The translations under genes were made by a program, and so were the position numbers. The notes below the pieces were generated by a model. That model worked only from the letters and a program-made list of their open reading frames with translations, was not told the origin of the DNA and ran no database searches. A DNA stretch of 64,000 nucleotides from Spisula solida (taxonomy: Eukaryota; Mollusca; Bivalvia; Venerida; Mactridae). Where the stretch lies: contig OX365955.1 in NCBI GenBank assembly GCA_947247005.1, forward strand, positions 45,611,822-45,675,821, in the 5' to 3' direction. Below, piece after piece: positions 12,042 to 24,553 of the stretch. Every line of letters starts with the position of its first letter. The first letter of the stretch is position 1.

Positions 12042-14126
12042 ATGTCGCGTGTACGTGACAACAAACAAATCTCGCTGATACTGTCGGGTGTCCTCAGTGA
12101 CATTGGGGTGAATGAGCGAGTCGTGAAAATAAGAAGGAAATGTACGTTGCTGAACGAATCATTGGGGAATTTGTGCAATACGTTCAGTAACTATGATTAC
12201 ACCGCTTACCACTTCGGGAGTCAATCTGAGGGTTCAACGACGATCGGTCTGAATTCCGACGAGGATATGGTATTGTGTCGCAGAGATAAACATGTGATAC
12301 AAGATTGGGCAAACTGGAGACCTTGTGTGACAAACTTGTTAATGGTGAAAGATGAAGCAACATCTCCAGGATACTGTCTTCTACAATTACTCCGGGATGA
12401 CTCACCACAAGCAGCAACATATGTTCTTGATGATGATCATCTGGAAGATGAGAAAGGGAGAATTCTGCTGAAAAACACGTGCCACAATTCCGTATTTGCT
12501 GCATTAGGAACACAACAGAATGGTCCAGCCGGTACAAGGGAAGGTGTACCTGGGTGTTGTGATGTAGACTTTGTACCGGCGTTTCACTGTGACTGTTGGC
12601 CTAAAGAAGGAAGAGAATGGATCGATCGTCGCTGTGTCGGTAATTGGCCATCTGTTAATATGAAGAGACTATCTATGAGCAACGGCTGTCTCGTCGTTCC
12701 TGTTGGTAGTAAACTGAATAATCTCCATGACGTTGAATGGAGGATTTCTACATCAATGGCAGAAAGGTTCATGATGTTTGATTTGAATATGACACAGTTA
12801 CGGTGTTATGTCATGTTGAAAATAATCAGTAAAACATTTTGTGTTATTAACAGACAAACTTGTATTACAAGTTTTATGTGCAAGTGTACTTTATTCCACT
12901 GCATAGAAAACAACCCCGCGTATATTTGGCGCGATGATAATTTATTTCCATGCGTAATGACATGTATCCGTACGTTACATGACCGTGTCCTTCGTTTACA
13001 CTGTCCACATTTCATTATACCAGCGAACAATCTCATGGCACAAAGAATCAGTCCTGACCAACAACGACAGTTACTGAATGTGTTAGACAGATTGATCAAT
13101 TTAAACATTGATATGTTCTGTGCGATAGAAATTGATGATCTGGGAAAGAGAATTGAAATGAAATTAACCGGCCGCATGTTGCCTCTTCAAAGAGACATAC
13201 ATGATATTGAACGGACCATTGTTGGAGGAGAGCTGTTGAACATTGGAAGGCAAACAGGTCAATCCTTCCTTCCTGAGTCACCTAAAGATACTAACTTGGG
13301 CCTTCCTGAAACAGCTGTAAAACTTGTAGATGGAATACAGCGATTACAAAGTCAGTATCACACGTTCAATAAAATAGAGGCAGAAGCGTGTACACAGGTT
13401 GCTCCTGTTTTATGTACAGTTGTTGGTTCATTGCTCGCATCATATAGTGTATACACCAGTAGTACTGTATCACCAGCAGCTATATGGTGGTTTACAACAG
13501 GCTTCGAGTCAGACGTCTCTTCCAGTAGATTGAAGCTTGCCTCTGCGTTCTATTGTGCTGGTGATATCAATAATGCCGAGTTAACACTCAGAGAACTTGA
13601 ACATGAGTATACTGAGATAGTTGTACCTGTATGTGTGTGCTATGATTTTGAGCGAGAACCTCTGCCGCGTGAATGGATAAATCAAGTGTGTAGAAATAAC
13701 GAATTGCTAAATAAAAGGATTGCTTTCTGTGTTGCATTCCTCCGATGTGAAGCATCAATTATACCACAAGAACTAAGGCACGAACTGTTCCGGTCTACTG
13801 CGGAAGAAGTACAAAATAGGCCAATAGCGGGCACTAGATGGATGGATACAGCAGTGATTGATTCCCTTCCATACATGTACTTCTTACAGTACAAAGTATA
13901 CAAACATCAAAGACGTCACCAAGAACAACATCAAGCACTCTGTAAGTTATTGAACACTACACTCAACACATCAGACCTTGGACATAGAGAGACTGCGTGG
14001 AACCTGATTGGACAATGTATGGAACAAGAGAACCTGCTTGCAGATGCACGTTGGTGTTATGGAAAATCTCTAGAAGTACGTCCTGCCAATAATGCTGCCA
14101 ATTTCCACAAGGCAAGATTACAGTAA
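12042..14126 (+). CDS. Mab-21 / cGAS-like receptor (cGLR) family protein
   Basis: A 694-residue single-exon protein of the Mab-21 nucleotidyltransferase family, which includes cGAS and animal cGLRs that sense foreign nucleic acid and make cyclic dinucleotides. The nucleotidyltransferase signature is visible: FGSQSEG with the Gly-Ser pair at 59-60, SDEDMV with the metal-binding D-x-D at 73 and 75, and DVDFVPAF with the third acidic residue at D176. The Mab-21 C-lobe features EWI.R, NWPS, CLVVPVGS and EWRIS lie at about 192-236. The second half (about 460-694) is helical and ends in a TPR-like repeat (651-685). This N-terminal plus TPR layout is usual for long bivalve members. The start follows a splice acceptor by one base. 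No membrane segment is evident. Catalytic competence is plausible from the motifs, but ligand and product are unknown. It has no gene neighbours and is flanked by repeats on both sides. Confidence 0.88.
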   Translation: MSRVRDNKQISLILSGVLSDIGVNERVVKIRRKCTLLNESLGNLCNTFSNYDYTAYHFGSQSEGSTTIGLNSDEDMVLCRRDKHVIQDWANWRPCVTNLLMVKDEATSPGYCLLQLLRDDSPQAATYVLDDDHLEDEKGRILLKNTCHNSVFAALGTQQNGPAGTREGVPGCCDVDFVPAFHCDCWPKEGREWIDRRCVGNWPSVNMKRLSMSNGCLVVPVGSKLNNLHDVEWRISTSMAERFMMFDLNMTQLRCYVMLKIISKTFCVINRQTCITSFMCKCTLFHCIENNPAYIWRDDNLFPCVMTCIRTLHDRVLRLHCPHFIIPANNLMAQRISPDQQRQLLNVLDRLINLNIDMFCAIEIDDLGKRIEMKLTGRMLPLQRDIHDIERTIVGGELLNIGRQTGQSFLPESPKDTNLGLPETAVKLVDGIQRLQSQYHTFNKIEAEACTQVAPVLCTVVGSLLASYSVYTSSTVSPAAIWWFTTGFESDVSSSRLKLASAFYCAGDINNAELTLRELEHEYTEIVVPVCVCYDFEREPLPREWINQVCRNNELLNKRIAFCVAFLRCEASIIPQELRHELFRSTAEEVQNRPIAGTRWMDTAVIDSLPYMYFLQYKVYKHQRRHQEQHQALCKLLNTTLNTSDLGHRETAWNLIGQCMEQENLLADARWCYGKSLEVRPANNAANFHKARLQ

Positions 14127-14497
14127 TTCAAATACTTGTTGTATATGTGCGCATTTGTACATTAGTGTCAAGTGTTATTTGATGGGAAATCAGATGATTT
14201 GAATGGTCTCCAGTTTGTTGTTCAGTTAACTGTATCATTGGTAAACAGTAAAAATATATTTATGTTTATTAATTGTATGTGATTTTATTAATATGTATTA
14301 TAAATTTTATAAAAACAATTTATTTGTTCACTCTTTATTAATGCTACAGTCACCTATGGTTTGTTGTACACATAATACAATGAGTACATGCTGTGTATGT
14401 GAGCACATCATATCATGTAGTTGAAATCACAGATGAATTGTTGCCGTTTCGGTGTACACATGACAATATAATTAAACGTATGTATTATGTAAATGTA
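14127..14497. other. 3' flank / probable 3'UTR of the cGLR-like gene
   Basis: Very AT-rich. No canonical AATAAA was found on the plus strand, only variants such as AATATA and TATAAA near 14255-14310, so the polyadenylation site is uncertain. Confidence 0.4.
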
Positions 14498-15488
14498 CAG
14501 GGTGTCCCAAAAAAACGGGGACCTACCTAAATCCTTTATAAATTTTTTAATTTTTAATGAATTTGACTGTTGTTTTGTGAGAGTGTATAAAAGTAATTTC
14601 ATATTTTAAAATAGGTACTTGCTAATAGGTTTTGCTTTAAAACAGAAAGCGACGTCATCATTTCACACACGGTGTTATTTCCTGTTTTTTTTGCTGACTG
14701 GTCTTGAAAATGTCATCATTAGATAAGACATTGTTGCCTTGAGTGTTCATATTAAGAAAACAAAGTTTTAAAGCCACAGAGGTGATGAAAATATTGTAAA
14801 AGTTGAAGAACTTTGCAATGAAATAATGAAAGGGGAAGAAAGTGGCAAGCTTATTCAATAAAAGGGAAGCAGACAACCTTCAAAATATTCATTAAGAATC
14901 GCCAAAGAAGCAAAATATAAAGATTCATTTATTATTATTGAGAACAATCAACAAGAAAGCTTAGTAAGAAGCAAAAGGTAATAATATGAACTTATATCAG
15001 AGTCATTTAGTCTATCAGCATTTATAAGAAAGCAGAAACCACTTATTACAACCAATCAACAGCAAAATATTGATATATTCGCAAGAAAGTACTGACATTT
15101 GACCTTATACCTTTGGGCAATTGGACTAAATTTAGCTCGGAGATGGGCCCTATAGTGAATTTGTTTGCCATACATGATGAACATGTGTATGCAGATTCAT
15201 TATCCTTGACTATGGGACCCCTGAAATGTCATTTGGGATCGGCATGTAAATCTGTTTATGAACACGCTGAAATTCCCTGTTCACTGTATTCTAAAATACT
15301 GAAATACGTGATTGAAAACAAGGGAGATAACTCTGGGTATTTGGACTAAATAATCACAATTATGATGTTGTTATTTTGAACGGTATTCATCCCTTGATGT
15401 TTTGTCATATTGACATTATGTCATTAATAAAAGAGAAAAAGTTACGAATGTTTAGCCTAGGTCCCCGTTTTTTTTTTGGGACACCCTG
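14498..15488. mobile_element. Mariner/Tc1-type non-autonomous element, TA target
   Basis: Terminal inverted repeats starting CAGGGTGTCCCAAAAA on the left and ending TTTTGGGACACCCTG on the right continue inward through CGGGGACCTA and TAGGTCCCCG. The element is 991 bp and is flanked by TA on both sides (14496-14497 and 15489-15490), as expected for Tc1/mariner. The interior has no transposase-like frame. The 78-codon frame at 15113-15349 resembles nothing I know. The frame that starts at an ATG near 14709 is full of stops, so the element is either a miniature derivative or a dead copy. Confidence 0.8.
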
Positions 15489-15554
15489 TACATATCTCGT
15501 ATTATGTTCATCATAGTGGATGTTGATATCACAATATCACCACAAAACTTGCAA

Positions 15555-15895
15555 GTGTAGTAATATGAATGCGACCAACATACATTACATGTACTAGAAC
15601 GAAACTAGCTAGAATGGTGACAGTGTAGTAATATGAATGCGACCAACATACATTACATGTACTACAACGAAACTAGCTAGAATGGTGACAGTGTAGTAAT
15701 ATGAATGCGACCAACATACATTACATGTACTACAACGAAACTAGATAGAATGGTGACAGTTTAGTAATATGAATGCGACCAACATACATTACATGTACTA
15801 CAACGAAACTAGCTAGAATGGTGACAGTGTAGTAATATGAATGCGATCAACACACATGTACTACAATAAAAACTTGTAAGCAAGGTGATAGTTTA
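15555..15895 (+). repeat. 68-bp minisatellite, four full units plus one degenerate
   Basis: Units begin at 15555, 15623, 15691 and 15759 with exact 68-bp spacing. A fifth, diverged unit starts at 15827. The unit contains GTGTAGTAATATGAATGCG, ACATTACATGTACTA and GAAACTAGCTAGAATGGTGA. Near-identity of the first four units implies recent expansion or homogenisation. It starts about 65 bp after the mariner-type element. Confidence 0.85.
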
Positions 15896-16020
15896 GTTGT
15901 ATATTTCAGATCCAACAACATACCTGTATCGAACAGAAGTCACTGGTGATTTGGATTTATGATTATATGATTACATACAGAGGATGGTGTCCGAACTGTG
16001 CAGTTATTGGAACATTCATA

Positions 16021-16167
16021 GAGAATACTAGATAAGTGCCTTATATTACTTGAAATTATTGGGTGAGTTGGAGAAAGTTTATTCGGCGAGCCTAGGCGAG
16101 CCGAATAAGCCTTTCGGAGACGAACCCAATAAATTCAAGTAATATAAAGCACTAATCCTAGTGTTCT
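16021..16167. repeat. 148-bp palindrome, probable foldback MITE
   Basis: The left arm (GCCTTATATTACTTGAA, TTATTGGGT, TTCGGCGAG) pairs with the right arm (CTCGCC side, ACCCAATAA, TTCAAGTAATATAAAGC) around a centre near 16094 containing CCTAGG. The outer parts also pair (ATACTAGATAAGTGC with GCACTAATCCTAGTGTTCT). Almost the whole 148 bp can fold into one hairpin. Confidence 0.7.
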
Positions 16168-17483
16168 ATTTATCCTGCACCACTTTTCTAACACAAAAAT
16201 GATTTCTTCACCTTTAAAATACGAACACAAAACCCTGTGGAACCCGCGCAACGATACAGAAATATCGGCATTCCAAGGTCTCCAAGTGAAATCTATAAAA
16301 TCTAGTTCCATATTAAAACGCAAATCTGAAAATCTGAACGAGAATTCAGTTACGCGCTTCAATTCAAATGCAATCAATAAACACAAACCTACAATGTAAG
16401 ATAACATGCACTACATGTAAACACATTTTGTGTTTCAACGTCGAATCTCTCCAAAATCTATGAATGACATTCTAGAAATAAGATAGTTGTAATGACGTCA
16501 AAACCTTCATGACGTCACTCGGTTTGTGGCGTTTCTCGTTTTTAAGTAACAATACGAGTATGTTCCCCTACCAAACAGATTCAGTGACAGGATAGATAGA
16601 ATAAATCAGACCCGTGATGTGTTTAGCATTCCAATATATCAGGTCCCGCTCCAATAATTATGTAAGATTCGCCTTTAACACTTCAAATGACTTGGTTGTC
16701 TTGAACTTGTGGTCGAAAGCAGTCCCATGTCATGTGACCACATAACCTAATAAAGCTCACATGGCATAATAAAGCAAAAATTTACACGATGGGTCAATTT
16801 CGGGCTATTAAAGGCCTTATGGTAGAGGATAAATTCCTGTACATAGTCACATATTCCATCATGTTTTATCGAACACAGCTGATAAATATGTTCGAGGTCT
16901 TCAGTGATATTACCTGTAGTAAACTAGAATAGTATATTTACGATAAATGTAATTAATTCAAATTTGCTTCTTTCCTTTGATGGATTAAACTGGTAGATGC
17001 ATCTCGCTCATCTAGGTCATGTCTTCAACTGTTGGCATGTGAAGGTAGGTCACTACGTCAAATTTAAGGTGCAATGTTATCACACGAACAAAACTTTACA
17101 TTTAGTACAAGTGGGAAGCATTTCCCTTCAAACAACTGGCAAGATGATTAGTAGATCAATGGCATAAGTGGGTTTGGTAGACAAACCTTAGCATGTGGTT
17201 CAAATTTAAAAGCTGTAACTACAGAAATGCGATATTTGTTATAGGGTCCAGATAAACCTTGGCATTCATTTGGTTCAAATAGTTATGCATGTGGTCCAAA
17301 TGCGAAAACTGTAGCTGAAAAATCAGATGAAAATGCATTTCTGAACATATATCAAGTCCCTATGTGGTCCATAAAGCTCGCACCATAAATTACGACACCA
17401 ACATTCCTGATTATATATTATAATAATATTATATAAAAATATTTTAACGTTATCAGGAAACAATTCTAACGTGTTCCAGACAT
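16168..17483. other. No gene seen; two CRE palindromes
   Basis: No convincing coding frame. Two perfect TGACGTCA palindromes (cAMP-response-element type) occur at 16493-16500 and 16510-16517, 17 bp start to start. Whether they serve any promoter is unknown; no transcript start is recognisable nearby. Confidence 0.4.
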
Positions 17484-17700
17484 TCAAATAATACCAGTAA
17501 GAATATATTTGACCTTGAACTGCAACGTGACATTGAAACCATCAGGGTCAAACATCGTCTCTCTATGGTGAAGGAGTGTGTCAATGTATTCCAACATCCT
17601 TCCAGTCGATGAAGCGATATTGAGCGGACTCAAATTACAGTCAGTATATATGTAACCTTCACCATGGACCAATCTCACATAGGCTCTGTTCGCTGTTTCA
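17484..17700 (-). CDS. Possible exon of an unknown gene
   Basis: The frame reads NRAYVRLVHGEGYIYTDCN, then LSPLNIASSTGRMLEYID and on to TGA at 17484. The stretch is less AT-rich than its surroundings, third positions look coding-like (GAC CCT GAT GGT TTC AAT GTC), and AG acceptors (AAACAG, CGAACAG) precede it near 17695. No domain was recognised. It may be the terminal exon of a gene on the minus strand, joined to the frame at 17729-18028, but a decayed repeat is equally possible. Confidence 0.25.
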
Positions 17701-17728
17701 ATTTTGTGAACTTTTGTGTGCAGTTATT

Positions 17729-18028
17729 TTAAAACCCAGGAAGCCGTTCAAAAGATTCGATTTGGACTGGAAAACATGGCACAGTGTATGTCTCCCCATA
17801 GCATATATCCGAGACATACATGTGAAGATATTGTCTGTTGCTAGCGAAGTTAGTACTGCATGTAATGTTATTTGTCTGGAACCTTGTTGAACAGTACAAT
17901 TGTCTGGTGTATGTTTCTGAATCACGCATGATATTATGTAATACTGTATAGACATCGGCTTCCAATAAAGAAACCTCAGATGCATGACATGACAAGGAGG
18001 ACAACTGGCCAACAATGGACATGTCCAC
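17729..18028 (-). CDS. Possible exon, 99-codon frame, unknown
   Basis: An ATG-started frame (MDMSIVGQLSSLSCHASEV...) with cysteines at regular spacing and coding-like composition, ending at a TAA after RLPGF. A second frame (17698-18015) overlaps it and is also open, so I cannot be sure which is used, if either. It is adjacent to the possible exon at 17484-17700 on the same strand. No homologue was recognised. Confidence 0.22.
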   Translation of the reverse strand: MDMSIVGQLSSLSCHASEVSLLEADVYTVLHNIMRDSETYTRQLYCSTRFQTNNITCSTNFASNRQYLHMYVSDICYGETYTVPCFPVQIESFERLPGF

Positions 18029-18477
18029 TATCTCATGTTATTTATACATGGTTCACTATATAGCTACATGTATATATGTACTACAAGTTACAATGCCAGT
18101 ATTGTATTCATGACTAGATTGGAAGATAGATCTCCTTACCAACCATGATTTATCGTGGGTACCGTACCGAGAAAATCAACAAGATTTTGTAAGTTTCCCT
18201 CTCTTTTAATTTTAATTTAGAACATGGCGTGTATACACATGTACATATAATATTATCAAAAAGGCATGATACATTTAACATCATATACAATGTAGCTATA
18301 TAACAAAGAAAGGGTGTGATAAAGGTATACATGAATTTTCTTTAATCTGTTTGAAATTTACATAGAAAAATATACAAACACCACTATTTTATCTGTAGTA
18401 CTTTCTCTAAAACTGAATGATAGGAAATATATTTACATGATTTACATTAAAACTACATGCACGAAAATGAAATACTA
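18029..18477. other. No gene recognised
   Basis: AT-rich spacer with no supported feature. Confidence 0.4.
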
Positions 18478-18670
18478 GTATATCGCATACATAAATCCAT
18501 TTAGTCATAAATAGCACGACCACCGACTACAAATTCACTATATATATAAGTACCATTCTTATGTAAAAAAATGCGTTTAAACAAAAAATACTTTATTATT
18601 CAAAATTAGTTATCAGTTGATGAAATACATCTAAGAATGTGAAAAACTGACATTTGATTAATGTTTTACT
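18478..18670 (+). repeat. Dispersed repeat, copy 2 (partner at 8651)
   Basis: Same orientation as 8651-8840. The shared order of words is TATCGCATACAT, TAGTCATAAA, TAGCACGA, ATACTTTATTATTCAAAA, ACATCTAAGAA and GTGAAAAAC. It may mark one end of a transposon family; the other end was not found. Confidence 0.6.
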
Positions 18671-19176
18671 TTGAACTACGAGATTCCGAAATGTTTCCAT
18701 GACGACAGTCCAGTCAAATACAGACCTATACTTCAGTCCAGTAATTTGTGTGATTAGCAAATGAGGGAGACACATATATATGAATAAAATGTATGGTAAA
18801 TAATAATGTATATACATGTATACAATGTTCACACTTATATTATAAAACATCACAATGACCCTTATTGGTATGCATGTTTTGTACATACCAGGGTTCTTCT
18901 TTAAAACATGTTTCTAAGTACAACACAAGTCTATTATAAGCTAATTTCTTACATATGAATAGTAATCTTACAGTAGTACTAGTAAGCATGTCCCAGCTGG
19001 TAATAGATTGGAAATATACCAGATTACTGGCTACATGTGATTTCAACATTCTGTAATGTTGATGAAATATGAAATCTTCATTTATGGAATGTTAGAACGT
19101 TTATGCCAATCCCAGACGAAAACATGAATAGCTAAACAAGTATACACATCTACAATGTTATCTGTGTGTACACACT
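18671..19176. other. No gene seen
   Basis: AT-rich, with short frames only and no matches noticed elsewhere in the window. Confidence 0.4.
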
Positions 19177-19495
19177 AGGTCATCGCTAAGCGGCGTCTAT
19201 AAATAACCGTGACGTCCATATAATGTAGGTTTTCCGGTGAACTTCGTAACCCCACCATTTAGACTTATAGGCGTGACTTGTGCTACTGGATTGCACGTAG
19301 AAGGATTTCAAATAGCTGTACCGTATTTGGACGACATCCATATAATGTAGGTGTATTATTATACGTCGTATGTAGCGTTGATACACTTTGTTGTTTTAGA
19401 CATATACGGACGCCATTCACAGAATGGAACATATGCTGAATGCAGTGTTGCTTAAGTTATGTTAGGGTGGCATCTCTATACTGTTTCTGTTATAA

Positions 19496-20289
19496 ATAAA
19501 TAATAATATAATGCATATAGTGTTGTTATAGACATGTAAGCGCGGCTTCTATGGAACGTAGGTGTATTGTATGTTGTATAATATTATAGTGTCGTTATGG
19601 GTATGTAAGGGCGGCATCTATAGAATATAGGTATATTCTGTGTTGTATATGGTGTTGTTTTAGACATGATAGGGAGCATCCATAGAATGTAGGTTTATTA
19701 TATATTGTATATAGTGTTGATACAGGCATGTTAGGGCGGCATCCTGAGAATGTCGGTTTATTCTATGTTGTATATAATGTTGTTATAGATATGTAAGCGC
19801 GGCATCCATAGAATGTAGGGTTCTTCTTTGATGCATATAGTGTTGTTTTAGACATGTTAGGGCGGCATCTATAGAATGTAAGCTTATTATATGTTGTATG
19901 TAGTGTTGTTATAGACATGTTAGCACGACATCCATATAATGTAGGTTTATTCTATGTTGTATATAGTGTTGTTATTGGTATCTTCAGGCGGTATCCATAG
20001 AACGTAGGTTTTATTCCATGTTCAATATAGGGCGGTATCCATAGAACGTAGGTATATTCTATGTTCAATGTGTTGCTGGAGGTACTTCAAGGCGGTATCC
20101 ATAGAACATAGGTTTATTCTATGTTCAATAAAGTGTTGTTATAAGTATGTTAGAGTTATCCATCTAATGTAGGTATATTCTATGTTGTATATAATGTTGT
20201 TATAGACATGTAAGCGATATCCATATAATTTAGGTTCTATTCTATGCTGTATATAGTGTTATTATAGGTATTTTAAGGCGGCATTCATA
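19496..20289 (-). repeat. Repeat block A1 of the foldback array
   Basis: About 12 units in the orientation reading TCTATAGAATGTAGGTTTAT then TCTATGTTGTATATAGTG and GTTATAGACATGT. Units are noticeably diverged. The block ends near 20289, where the orientation flips. Confidence 0.75.
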
Positions 20290-23200
20290 CATACAACAAC
20301 ATTGTACAACAAAGAATAAACCTACAGTATATGGATTACGCCCTAACATGCCTATAACAACGTATAATACCACATGGAATAAACCTACATTCTATGGATG
20401 TCCCCCCCCTGAATGCCTATATCAACACCAGATACCACATGAAATAAACCTACATTATATGGATCCCATCATTACATGCCTAAAACAACACTACATACTA
20501 TAACAACACCATATACCACATAGAGTAAACCTACATTCAATAGATGCCGACCTAACATGTCTATAACAACACTATATACAACATAGAATAAACCTTCATT
20601 CTATAGATGCCGCCCTAACATGTCTATAACAAAACTACATACAACATAGAATAAACCTACATTCTATAGATGTCGCTCTAGCATGCCTATAACAACACTA
20701 CATACAATGTAGAATAAACCTACATTCAATAGATGCCGACCTAACATGTCTATAACAACACGTACTGTACAACATAGAATAAACCTACATAATATGGATG
20801 TCGTGCTACATGTCTATAACAACACTTAATACAAAATATAATAAACTTCCCTTCTATAGATGCCTCGATAACATGTCCATAAAAACACTATATGTAACAA
20901 AGAATAAACCTACATTCTATGGATACCGCGCTTATATGTCTATAGAAACATTATTTACAACATTGAATATACCTACATTAGATGGATACCGCCCTAACAT
21001 ACTTATAACAACACTATATTGAACATAGAATAAACCTACGTTATATGGACACCGCCTTAAAGTACCTCTAGCAACACTTTATTGAACATAGAAAATACCT
21101 ACGTTCTACGGATACCGCCCTATAATGAACATAGAAAAAAACCTACGTTCTATGGATACCGCCTTAAAATACCAATAACAACAGTATATACAACATATAA
21201 TAAACCTACATTCTATAGATGCCGCGCTAACATGTCTATAAGAACACTATATGCATCAAAGAAGAACCCTACATTCTACGGATGCCGCGCTTATATGTCT
21301 ATAGCAACATTATTTTCAACATTGAATATACCTACATTAGATGGATACCGTCCTAACATACTTATAACAACACTATATTGAACATAGAATAAAACCTACG
21401 TTCTGTGGATACCGCCTGAAAATACCAATAACAACACTGTATACAACATAGAATAAACCTACATTGTATGGATGTCGTGCTAACATGTCTATAACAACAC
21501 TATTTGCATCAAAGAAAAACCCTACATTATATGGATGCTGTGCTAACATGACTATAACAACACTTAATACAACATAGAATGAACCTACATTCTATGGATG
21601 CCGCGCTAACATGTCCATTAGAACACTATATTGAACATAGACTAAAACCTACGTTCTATGGATACCGCCTGAAGATACCAATAACAAAGAATAAACCTAC
21701 ATTCTATGCATGCCGTGCTTATGTGTCTATAGCAACATTGTTTACAACATTGAATATACCTACCTTAGATGGATACCGCCATAACATACTTATAACAACA
21801 CTTAATGAACATAGAAAAAAACCTACGTTCTATGGATACCGCCCTAAAGTTCCTCTAGCAACACTTTATTGAACATAGAATATACATACGTTCTATGAAT
21901 ACCGCCTCATATTGAACATAGAATAAAATGTAGGTTCTATGGATACCACCTTAAGATACCAATAACAACAATATATACAACATATAATAAACCTACATTC
22001 TATAGATGCCGCGCTGACATGTCACAACAATTCCAAATGCAACAAAGCAGAACCCTGCATTCTATGGATGCCGCGGTAACATGTCTATAACAACACTTAT
22101 TACAACACAGAATAAAGCTACATTCTATAGATTGCGCGCTAACATGTCCATAAGAACACTATATGCAACAAAGAATAAACCTACATTATATGGATGCCGC
22201 GCTTATATGTCTATAGCAACATTATTTACAACATTGAATATACCTACATTAGATGGATACCGCCCTAACATACTTATAACAACACTATATTGAACTTAGA
22301 ATAAACCTACGTTATATGGACACCGCCTTAAAGTACCTCTAGCAACACTTTATTGAACATAGAAAATACCTACGTTCTATGGATACCGCCATATACTGAA
22401 CATAGAATAAAACCTACGTTCTATGGATACCGCCTTAAGATACCAATTACAACTGTTACAGTATATAAAACATATAATAAACCTACATTCTATAGATGCC
22501 GCGCCAACATGTCTATAACGACACTATATGCATCAAAGAAGAACCCTACATTCTACAGATGCCGTGCTAACATGTCTATAACAACACCTAATACAATATA
22601 AAATAAACCTACATTCTATTGGTGCCGCGCTAACATGTCCATAAGAACACTATATTGGACATAGAATAAAATTTACGTTCTATGGATATGCTAACATGTC
22701 TATAACAACACTTAATACCACATAAAATAAACCTACATTATATAGATCCCATCATTACATGCCTATAACAACACTACATACTATAACAACACCATATACC
22801 ACATGGAGTAAACCTATATTCAATAGATGCCGACCTAGCATGTCTTTAACAAAACTATAAACAACATAGAATAAACCATCATTCTATAGATGCCACCCTA
22901 ACATGTCTATAACAACACGTACTGTACAACATAGAATAAAACTTCATTCAATGGATGTCGCCCAAACATGCCTATAACAACATTATATATCACATATAAT
23001 AAAGCTACATTCTATGGATGTCGCCCTAACATGTCTCTAACACCTCCAAATACCACTTTAAATAAACCTACATTATGATGCCGCCTAAACATTCATATAA
23101 CAAAACGATATACAACATAGAGTAAACCTACATTCAATTGGTGCCGCCCTAATATGTATATAACAACAGTGTACAACATAGAATAAACCTACATTCTATG

Positions 23201-24553
23201 GATTACGCCCTAAATGCCTATAACAACGTATTATAGCACATAGAATTAACATACATTCTATGGATGCCGCCCTTACATGCCTCAAACTACACAATATACC
23301 ACATAACATAAACCTACATTATATGGATCCCATCATTACATGCCTATAACAACACTACATACTATAACAACACCATATACCACATAGAGTAAACCTACAT
23401 TCAATAGATGCCGACCTAACATGTCTATAACAACACTATAAACAACATAGAATAAACCATCATTCTATAGATGCCGCCCTAACATGTCTATAACAAAACT
23501 ACATACAACATAGAATAAACCTACATTCTATAGATGTCGCTCTAGCATGCCTATAACAATGCCGACCTATAACATGTCTTTAACAACACGTACTGTACAA
23601 CATAGAATAAACCTACATTATATGGATGTCGTGCTACATGTCTATAACAACACTTAATACAAAATATAATAAACTTCCCTTCTATAGATGCCGCGATAAC
23701 ATGTCCATAAAAACACTATATGTAACAAAGAATAAACCTACATTCTATGGATACCGCACTTATATGTCTATAGAAACATTATTTAACATGTCCATTAGAA
23801 CACTATATTGAACATAGAATAAAACCTACGTTCTATGGAAACCGCCTGAAGATACCAATAACCTTATATGTCTATAGCAACATTATTTACAACATTGAAT
23901 ATACCTACATTAGATGGATACCGCCCTAACATACTTATAACAACACTATATTGAACTAAGAATAAACCTACGTTATATGGACACCGCCTTAAAGTACTTC
24001 TAGCAACACTTTATTGAACATAGAAAATACCTACGTTCTATGGATACCGCCATATGCTGAACATAGAATAAAACCTACGTTCTATGGATACCGCCTTAAG
24101 ATACCAATAACAACTGTTACAGTATATAAAACATATAATAAACCTACATTCTATAGATGCCGCGCCAACATGTCTATAACGACACTATAAGCATCAAAGA
24201 AGAACCCTACATTCTATAGATGCCGTGCTAACATGTCTATAACAACACCTAATACAATAAAGAATAAACCTACATTCTATTGGTGCCGCGCTAAAATGTC
24301 CATAAGAACACTATATTGGACATAGAATAAAATTTACGTTCTATGGATACCGCCTGAAGATACCTATAACAACACTATATACAGCATAGAATAAACCTAC
24401 ATTATATGGATGTCGTGCTAACATGTCTATAACAACACTTAATACAACATATAATAAACTTACATTCTATAGAGGCCACGATAACATGTCCATAGGAACA
24501 CTATATGCAACAAGGAATAAACCTACAATGGATGCCGCGCTTATATGTCTATA
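20290..24553 (+). repeat. Repeat block B1, about 70 units, with higher-order copies
   Basis: The longest block, in the opposite orientation to A1. Higher-order copies are visible. A run of about four units with the variant ATTGAATATACCTACATTAG recurs near 20960, 21320, 21745, 22235 and 23895. A run containing ACACGTACTGTACAACATAG followed by TAAACTTCCCTTCTATAGAT recurs near 20755 and 23585. Many units keep a frame open, giving peptides with FYGCRAYMSI-like repeats, but stops recur and I regard these as non-coding. Confidence 0.75.

Noticed and set aside
13096..13281. Minus-strand frames within 12184-13903
   Set aside because: All are antisense shadows of the Mab-21/cGLR gene, which has strong family motifs in its own frame.
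12042..14126. The only intact gene as a transposon product
   Set aside because: Nucleotidyltransferase and Mab-21 signatures, intact frame and upstream splice acceptor argue for a host gene; no TIR or tail flanks it.
16493..16517. Two CRE palindromes as a promoter
   Set aside because: No TATA/initiator context or downstream gene could be tied to them; listed only as sequence matches.
20798..22601. Repeat-encoded frames (e.g. NKPTFYGCRAYMSI-type peptides) as a tandem-repeat protein
   Set aside because: They arise from the 60-bp array, are broken by stops every few units, occur on both strands where the array flips, and show no start or splice context.
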